From an uncultured Bacillota bacterium (lineage in GTDB: Bacteria > Bacillota_I > Bacilli_A > RF39 > UBA660), in NCBI GenBank assembly GCA_947176475.1, contig CAMWQX010000017.1, positions 1 through 11,173 on the forward strand: 11,173 bases of DNA, read 5' to 3'. Both the position numbers and the translations under genes were made by a program. The notes beneath the pieces are model-generated. The model made no database searches. It was not told where the DNA came from and saw nothing but the letters and a program-made list of their open reading frames with translations. Shown in pieces: positions 6,188 through 11,173 of the stretch. The first letter of the stretch is position 1. Each line of letters opens with the position of its first letter.

Positions 6188-6215
6188 AAAAACTACTTTG
6201 GAAAAGAGGTAACTT

Positions 6216-7340
6216 ATGTTAATTGCAGGAATAATAAAAGATGGAAAAGAAATTGAACTTAAGGAAGAAGAAATAATTTCCTATATTAAAGAATATGTTA
6301 ATTCAAAACCAGAACTAGTAGAATCATATGAAATATTCACTCAAGGACAAATGATAGTAAGTGATGATTTTTATGAAGAATATGCCGTTAGAGTATTAGG
6401 TTGGACAATTGTTGAAGGAACTAGAATTTATTATCAAGAGGGAAATAAACAATTTGATAAGATGGCTTATCTCCTTGCGGGATACAACTTAGAAAAGATG
6501 AAACCATACGTTTTAGAAAATGGTAGATATGTCCAATACATTAACCCTATTGAACGTGAAGTAGAAAAATTAGGATTCGAACTAGCCAACAGCAAAGAAA
6601 ACGAACTATCATTTTGGTATCCTAAAACTGCTAATATTGGTTTTAAAACACCAGATACTTTAATTACTCAATTTACTGATGAAGAATTTAGAGTAATTAA
6701 AAGTACTAAATTTGATGAATTCAATCATGAAGCATTACAAAAAAGAATTATTGACGCAGCAGCTAAAGAGAACTTTAATTTAGACCGCGACTTATTTTTG
6801 CGTTTTGGATGTTCTAGTAATAAATTTTTCTTTGGTTCTTGCCACTTAAATGGTTTAGAATTTTTACCTAACCGTCTACTTGCCTTTTTCGATGGTCTTT
6901 ATGAAAAACTTGAATGGCGAGAAAGTGCTGAATTGGTTTTAAGAGAATTCATCCAAACTAATTACTATCGTCGCCAAATTTATCATGGAATGCCACTTAA
7001 TACCGAATTTAGAGTATTTTTCGATTTTGATACAAATGAATTATTAGGAATCTACAACTATTGGGATACGGAAACAATGATTGATAACCTCCATTCTAAA
7101 GCCGATCGCATGACTTTTGCCGATACAGCGCCTCTTCTTGAAAGAGATTTCGATGTACTTTCCCCTTACCTAGAAGATGAAGCCAAGAAAAAACTTCCAA
7201 ATGCCAATCTTAAAGGTAAATGGTCAATTGACTTTATGTATGATGGAAATAACTTTGTTCTAATTGACATGGCTCGTGCCGAATGTAGTTATTATTATGA
7301 AAAAGTTCTTGAAAAACAACTAGCCCTTCAAAACAAATAG
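6216..7340 (+). CDS. ATP-grasp protein, CDC123/D123-like
   Basis: The 374-aa product fits the divergent CDC123/D123-like ATP-grasp group, whose members are predicted or shown to use ATP in ligase-type or assembly reactions. After about 130 residues of N-terminal domain come FWYPKTANIGFKTPDTLI (133-150), LFLRFGCSSNKFFFGSCH (193-210, glycine/serine-rich nucleotide-binding region), the signature GMPLNTEFRVFFDF (258-271) with E264, F265 and R266, then LGIYNYWD (277-284), and finally WSIDFMYDG and FVLIDMARA (337-355), where D339 and D351 are the likely metal ligands. EFRxF followed by a late LID is the strongest mark of the group. There is no signal peptide. It is the first gene of a plus-strand pair, and the second begins nine bases after its TAG. 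The ligase substrate is unknown. Fold confidence is good; the exact family is moderate. Confidence 0.75.
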   Translation: MLIAGIIKDGKEIELKEEEIISYIKEYVNSKPELVESYEIFTQGQMIVSDDFYEEYAVRVLGWTIVEGTRIYYQEGNKQFDKMAYLLAGYNLEKMKPYVLENGRYVQYINPIEREVEKLGFELANSKENELSFWYPKTANIGFKTPDTLITQFTDEEFRVIKSTKFDEFNHEALQKRIIDAAAKENFNLDRDLFLRFGCSSNKFFFGSCHLNGLEFLPNRLLAFFDGLYEKLEWRESAELVLREFIQTNYYRRQIYHGMPLNTEFRVFFDFDTNELLGIYNYWDTETMIDNLHSKADRMTFADTAPLLERDFDVLSPYLEDEAKKKLPNANLKGKWSIDFMYDGNNFVLIDMARAECSYYYEKVLEKQLALQNK

Positions 7341-7349
7341 ATATAGAAC

Positions 7350-8369
7350 ATGTTAAAACTAACTGATGAAAATCTAATTAGACAAAGAATCAAACATCCT
7401 GCTACCGACATACAATTGCAAAATGACTATAAAGAATTTGGCGAAGAAGGAAAAAAGATAATTGAATGGATTCAATATTTTGATAACGCGGAAATACATA
7501 ATCCTAACGTCTATAAAAGGATAAATGAGTTTTATCAATATATGAAACTTATAACACCTGATTTTTGTTACAGTGAAGAAAAAGTTATATTACTAAGAAA
7601 CATAGCGGAGGAAATAAAATGGATAGATCTTAAATTTTCAGACAATTCTATAATTGATGAACTTCCCATCTTTAATCCTCAAAAGCATAGTCCTGATTTT
7701 AAATTAATTAATGCCGAAAATATTGAGGATATTTTAAACGAAATTGTCTACTGGACAAGATTTATGCTTTCTAGACCCTTTTTTGATCAAAGTAAATTAA
7801 TTAACTTCAATTTAGTAAATCGTTGTGAAGATGCATCGCGATATATTTATCAATTAGCTAGAGTATACAATCTTAATGCTCATATAATCAAAATACCTGC
7901 AGCGTTTAGTAATACCGAATATCTATACGATAGTAATGTCGGATACCATTATTTTGTTATCATTGAAATAGATAGTAAAAGTTATATTGTTGATTGTACC
8001 TATGCTCAATTTTTTAGTTGGTATCGAAATCAAATTGATCGCTTAGGAAACTATAGTTTTTGTGGGTGTAATCCAGGTATATTCATGATAATGAATGAAG
8101 AAAGGGAAAAAGTCGCAAGAAAAATTCTAAAAGATGGATGGATTGAACTAACAGATAAAAATATTTCTCTCTATTTAGATGGTTTTGCTATTTCTTACCG
8201 CAATGGTCTATATTATGAATATATAGGCACAGCAGATTATCAATCGCATTATAATGTTGAAGACTATCAAAATTTTCTTTTTACAGACGATTCGCAACTT
8301 AAACGTGAAGGAAGAAAATATTTAGGATATCAATTAAAGCCATTACAAAAAAGTGATTTTAAATTCTAA
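7350..8369 (+). CDS. Papain/transglutaminase-like thiol hydrolase, predicted
   Basis: The 339-aa product has a Cys-His-Asp arrangement of the papain-like/transglutaminase-like fold: LVNRCEDASRYIYQLA with C159 at the head of a helix, VGYHYFVIIEID with H200 on a strand, and SYIVDCTYAQFF with D215, with strand-turn spacing normal for the fold. The D-x-TYxQFF ending recalls bacterial papain-like domains. Family members cut or swap amide bonds (peptidase, amidase, transglutaminase, deamidase). The reaction cannot be chosen from sequence. The first 120 residues are helical and unrecognised, and there is no signal peptide. The ATG follows an in-frame TAG by one codon, so no earlier start exists, yet no ribosome site is present. 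Translation probably depends on ribosomes finishing the ATP-grasp gene nine bases upstream. The stop codon lies in a terminator hairpin. Confidence 0.7.
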   Translation: MLKLTDENLIRQRIKHPATDIQLQNDYKEFGEEGKKIIEWIQYFDNAEIHNPNVYKRINEFYQYMKLITPDFCYSEEKVILLRNIAEEIKWIDLKFSDNSIIDELPIFNPQKHSPDFKLINAENIEDILNEIVYWTRFMLSRPFFDQSKLINFNLVNRCEDASRYIYQLARVYNLNAHIIKIPAAFSNTEYLYDSNVGYHYFVIIEIDSKSYIVDCTYAQFFSWYRNQIDRLGNYSFCGCNPGIFMIMNEEREKVARKILKDGWIELTDKNISLYLDGFAISYRNGLYYEYIGTADYQSHYNVEDYQNFLFTDDSQLKREGRKYLGYQLKPLQKSDFKF

Positions 8370-8381
8370 AATCACTTTTTT
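8347..8381. terminator. Bidirectional intrinsic terminator holding both stop codons
   Basis: A perfect 15-bp inverted repeat (8347-8361 and 8367-8381) surrounds the five-base loop AATTC. Its arms begin with six A and end with six T, so it ends in a T-run on both strands. The plus-strand gene stops at 8367-8369 and the minus-strand UvrA-like gene at 8372-8374, both in the right arm. One hairpin therefore ends transcription from both directions. Confidence 0.9.
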
Positions 8382-10612
8382 AAATACTCTTTTATAGCTG
8401 TAGACGTATAGGTATCAACATTTAATAAATCTATTGGATATCCCGAAAATAATACCTGTCCGCCATTTTTACCTGCATCTGGTCCCATATCAATTATATA
8501 ATCAGCGTCAACTATAAAATCTAAATTATGTTCAACAACAATAATGGTATTTCCCTTATCAAGCATATTAGACATCGCATTTTTAAGTATTTCAATATCT
8601 TTTAAATGCAAGCCTTGAGTTGGTTCATCAAATATATAAATACTTCCCTTTTTATTTAAATACTTCGACATATTAACTCTTTGAACTTCACCCCCTGATA
8701 AAGTATCTAAGGTTTGTCCCAAAGTTAAATACTCGAGTCCAACATCACATAAAATTCGCAAATTATCTAAAATTCCTTGATGATCAAAGAACTTACTTGC
8801 CTCTTCAATTGTCATCTCTAATACTTCAGCTATATTTTTTCCCTTATATTTATAATCAAGTACTTCTGCTTTATAACGTTTACCATGACATATTTCACAT
8901 TCTTGTGTAGCATATCCTAAAAAATGCATATCCATCTTTATGACACCTAAACCACCACAATTAGCACAAGCACCACTTGAATTAAAACTAAATATTCCAC
9001 TATCAACATTATTTTCTTTGGCAAATAATTGTCTAATAATATCAAAAGTTTTTGTATAAGTGGCAACATTAGATCTTGAATTAACACCAGGATTATCTTT
9101 TCCTACTTTAACAATACTTTCATCATTATCTAAAATATATTTAACCAACGAAGACTTACCAGATCCTGATACTCCCGTTATACAAGTCATCATCCCTAAA
9201 GGAATCGCTACATCTAAATTTTTTATATTATGTATATTAACATTCTTAACTTCATAATACTCCTTTATTAGCATCTTTTCTTCATTTAATTTTTTTCGAT
9301 TTTTTAAATACTTTCCTGTAACTGAAACATCCAAATTTAATATTCCATCTAGATTACCATTATATAAAACTTTTCCACCCGTTGTTCCTGATCCTGGTCC
9401 TATATCGATAATATTATCCGCACTTTCAATTAAATTACGATTATGTTCTACAACAATAGCCGTATTATTGCGAGCAACTATATTTTTTATAGCATCTATT
9501 ATTTTAACAACATCACGATTATGAAAACCAACCGTTGGCTCATCCATAATATAAATTAACTCATTTAAACTTGAATTCATACTTTTAGCTAACTTTATCT
9601 TCTGTGATTCTCCATTTGATAAAGTATTTACTCCTCTATTCAGTGTTAAATAACCTAATCCTAAATTAATAATATCTTTTAAATCTTTGCGCATCTTCGT
9701 CAAGATTTCACTTACCATAACATCATCTATTTGCTTAATAAAATCATATAAATCCACTAATTCCATATTTAATAAATCTACTAACGTCTTATCATTAACT
9801 TTAACTTCTCGTGCTCTCGCATTCAATCTTGAACCCATGCAATGACGACAAGGTTGCTCACTAAAGAACAAACTATCATATTCATTTATCGTAAGTCCTC
9901 TAGAATCGCCTTGTCTTTTCATCAACTTTGTAACGATTCCCTCATGCGAATAATTTTGCACAATACCATAGCTTTCTTGAGATAAAAGAGTAGATTCTTT
10001 ATATAATAAATTATATAGTTCTTCTTCACTATAATCTCTTATTTTCTTATCCATATCAAATAGTTCAGAAACTTTCTGAATATTAAAGTATCGTGAATCT
10101 ACTTTCCAAGTTCTATGTTTAATAGCTCCTTCATTTAAAGATTTGTCATAATCAATTAACTTATTCAAATCAACACTAATCTCAAAGCCCAAACCATTAC
10201 ATGCTTCACATGCTCCTTTAGAAGTATTAAAAGAAAAATAACTACTATCATAAATTGGCAAACCCATTCGTGAATATAAAAGTCTTAAATAAGTATATAT
10301 TTCGGTAACTGTTCCAATTGTACTTCGAGGATTAGTTCCCAACTTTTTTTGTTCAATTAAAACACAAGGAGATAAATTCGTTATTTCATCGACATTTGGT
10401 TTATTTAATTTAGGTAAATTCTTAACAACATATGTTGACATCATTTCATAAAAAGCTGATTGGGCAGTTGCATATATACAATCAAATGCTAAAGTACTTT
10501 TTCCACTTCCTGATACCCCCGTTACGACATGGAACTTATGCTTTTCGATATCCACTGATACATTCTTTAAGTTATTCTCCCTAGCACCTTTAACTTTTAT
10601 AATATCACTCAT
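8372..10612 (-). CDS. uvrA2: UvrA-like tandem ABC ATPase without UvrB-binding domain (UvrA2 type)
   Basis: The 746-aa product (from the ATG at 10610-10612) is a UvrA paralogue, a DNA-binding tandem ABC ATPase. The first half has Walker A GVSGSGKS (32-39), a zinc-type Cys pair GACEACNG (135, 138) with a second pair PCRHC (255, 258), signature TLSNGES (about 331-336) and Walker B IYIMDEPT (353-360). The second half has Walker A GVSGSGKS (480-487), four Cys of a zinc module (549, 552, 572, 575), signature LSGGE (638-642) and Walker B IYIFDEPT (658-665). Classical UvrA has about 940 residues; here the sequence goes straight from RMGLPIYDSS to FSFNTSKGACEAC, so the UvrB-binding insert is missing, as in class II UvrA/DrrC proteins linked to DNA-damage or drug tolerance. 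The first signature has Asn for Gly. An in-frame GTG at 10619-10621 is one base from the AAGGA site and is rejected. Confidence 0.92.
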   Translation of the reverse strand: MSDIIKVKGARENNLKNVSVDIEKHKFHVVTGVSGSGKSTLAFDCIYATAQSAFYEMMSTYVVKNLPKLNKPNVDEITNLSPCVLIEQKKLGTNPRSTIGTVTEIYTYLRLLYSRMGLPIYDSSYFSFNTSKGACEACNGLGFEISVDLNKLIDYDKSLNEGAIKHRTWKVDSRYFNIQKVSELFDMDKKIRDYSEEELYNLLYKESTLLSQESYGIVQNYSHEGIVTKLMKRQGDSRGLTINEYDSLFFSEQPCRHCMGSRLNARAREVKVNDKTLVDLLNMELVDLYDFIKQIDDVMVSEILTKMRKDLKDIINLGLGYLTLNRGVNTLSNGESQKIKLAKSMNSSLNELIYIMDEPTVGFHNRDVVKIIDAIKNIVARNNTAIVVEHNRNLIESADNIIDIGPGSGTTGGKVLYNGNLDGILNLDVSVTGKYLKNRKKLNEEKMLIKEYYEVKNVNIHNIKNLDVAIPLGMMTCITGVSGSGKSSLVKYILDNDESIVKVGKDNPGVNSRSNVATYTKTFDIIRQLFAKENNVDSGIFSFNSSGACANCGGLGVIKMDMHFLGYATQECEICHGKRYKAEVLDYKYKGKNIAEVLEMTIEEASKFFDHQGILDNLRILCDVGLEYLTLGQTLDTLSGGEVQRVNMSKYLNKKGSIYIFDEPTQGLHLKDIEILKNAMSNMLDKGNTIIVVEHNLDFIVDADYIIDMGPDAGKNGGQVLFSGYPIDLLNVDTYTSTAIKEYLKK

Positions 10613-10622
10613 ATTAGACACA

Positions 10623-10627
10623 TCCTT
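10623..10627 (-). promoter_or_regulatory. Ribosome site favouring the UvrA-like start at 10612
   Basis: AAGGA on the minus strand is 10 bases before the ATG at 10610-10612 but only one base before the in-frame GTG at 10619-10621, so the ATG is the better start. The protein differs by only three residues. Confidence 0.6.
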
Positions 10628-10638
10628 ACTTTAAAATA

Positions 10639-10649
10639 ATTATAACATA
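10639..10649 (-). promoter_or_regulatory. Extended -10 promoter TATGTTATAAT for the UvrA-like gene
   Basis: TATGTTATAAT on the minus strand, TATAAT at 10639-10644, lies 26 bases before the ATG at 10612. No clear -35 is seen. It sits in the 36-base gap after the upstream methyltransferase-like gene, so the UvrA-like gene has its own promoter. I see no SOS (LexA-type) box beside it. Confidence 0.75.
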
Positions 10650-10657
10650 ACCAAAAC

Positions 10658-11173
10658 CTATTTTTTAATATATCTATAATAAATATTATCTTGATGTCCA
10701 ATTCTTTCTCTAAATAATTCCTCATACATAAACTTCTCTTCAAAGATTCTTTTCTGTTCTTCAAAAAAGTGAAAATACGGATGATTAACTAAATTGGTAC
10801 AAATAACTTCTCCCTTAGATTTTAACATACTATAAAATCTATCTCGCATAGTTTGAACTCGAATATGATCATTTAAATCCATTATATTAGAAGCATACAC
10901 TAAGTCATATTCTCCACCCTTAGTAACTACACTCCCTTCCCCCATATCAATATTTTCAAATACTAAAGGAACCTTTTTTAAATATTCAACTAAAGATTCG
11001 ATATTTGCATCATAAGAACAAGCCAATCTCTCTGGTACATACTCAAATAACACTGCATTATAAAGATTAAAGAACCACTTTTCTAAACCATCAACATATA
11101 TATTCCAAAGTTTCACACTTTCTTCTTCATCTAAACAAGTATAACTTCTATTTGCATTAATTATATTATGTAC
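10658..11173 (-). CDS. Methyltransferase-like protein, N-terminus beyond the window
   Basis: The frame is open from the right edge to a TAG at 10658-10660, giving 171 visible residues. A GTG at 11114-11116 could be read as a start, but the frame continues open upstream of it with normal-looking protein (NRSYTCLDEEESVKLWN), so this is the C-terminal part of a longer gene. GGEYDLVYASNIMDLNDH (about residues 87-104 of the visible part), followed by a helix and SKGEVICTNLVNH, looks like motif IV and the following strand of a Rossmann-fold SAM methyltransferase. The glycine-rich SAM site would lie off the window. The C-terminus is helical and charged (FFEEQKRIFEEKF). The substrate is unknown and the methyltransferase call is tentative. 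The gap to the UvrA-like gene is short, but that gene has its own promoter. Confidence 0.6.
   Translation of the reverse strand, partial: VHNIINANRSYTCLDEEESVKLWNIYVDGLEKWFFNLYNAVLFEYVPERLACSYDANIESLVEYLKKVPLVFENIDMGEGSVVTKGGEYDLVYASNIMDLNDHIRVQTMRDRFYSMLKSKGEVICTNLVNHPYFHFFEEQKRIFEEKFMYEELFRERIGHQDNIYYRYIKK

Noticed and set aside
8372..8374. TGA as a Trp codon (mycoplasma code) in the UvrA-like gene
   Set aside because: The hairpin terminator is placed exactly at this codon, a TAG follows two codons later, and the Trp codons I checked in the window are TGG, so the standard code fits.
9060..9257. 65-codon plus-strand reading frame
   Set aside because: It is antisense to the second Walker A region of the UvrA-like gene and mirrors that conserved sequence.
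8372..10612. Canonical nucleotide-excision-repair UvrA
   Set aside because: The UvrB-binding insert is absent and the length is about 200 residues short, so a role with UvrB is unlikely.
11114..11116. GTG as the start of the rightmost gene
   Set aside because: The frame stays open to the window edge, there is no ribosome site before the GTG, and the upstream translation looks like normal protein, so the gene is truncated by the window.
1..11173. CRISPR array, tRNA, rRNA, transposon ends or long direct repeats
   Set aside because: Reading both strands showed no regularly spaced repeats, cloverleaf-like sequences, transposase motifs or paired terminal repeats.

Overview
The window is A+T-rich (about 70% by eye) bacterial DNA with strong AGGAGG-type ribosome sites, short leaders and tightly packed genes. 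TGG encodes every Trp I checked, and the UvrA-like gene ends in TGA with a TAG two codons later, so the standard bacterial code is likely. This suggests a low-GC Bacillota lineage, perhaps a host-associated Bacilli-like organism, rather than a mycoplasma. I recognise no species. There is no tRNA, rRNA, CRISPR array, transposase or insertion-sequence end, and no gene-free stretch longer than about 110 bases.

Layout. Minus strand, listed from high to low coordinates: the C-terminal part of a methyltransferase-like gene cut by the right edge (10658-11173); a short UvrA paralogue (8372-10612); an HD-fold protein with a degenerate metal site (5531-6109); a promoter followed by an operon of three different HAD-superfamily proteins (4627-5472, 3982-4614, 2953-3951) closed by a clear intrinsic terminator; a two-gene unit of a dGTPase/SAMHD1-like HD protein (1797-2903) and an unknown partner (1213-1794); an unknown helical protein with its own promoter (545-1174); and the N-terminal 160 codons of a class I SAM methyltransferase cut by the left edge (1-481). 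Plus strand: a two-gene unit starting divergently from the HD gene, with a CDC123/D123-like ATP-grasp protein (6216-7340) followed 9 bases later by a Cys-His-Asp papain/transglutaminase-like hydrolase (7350-8369). This unit meets the UvrA-like gene tail to tail in one hairpin that holds both stop codons.

How the genes may work together. The left half is rich in phosphohydrolase folds (two HD, three HAD), which suggests nucleotide or phosphometabolite turnover. Several members have altered catalytic residues, so some may be sensors or regulators instead of enzymes. The plus-strand pair joins a predicted ATP-dependent ligase to a predicted thiol peptidase or amidase. It is the best candidate here for an undescribed peptide or protein modification system. 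All complete proteins appear cytosolic: I see no signal peptides or membrane segments.

Regulation. Four genes carry the identical 11-base extended -10 element TATGTTATAAT, placed 24-28 bases before the start codon, and two more have variants with the same TGn element. Leaders are therefore very short. These promoters also fix several start codons downstream of longer possible reading frames.
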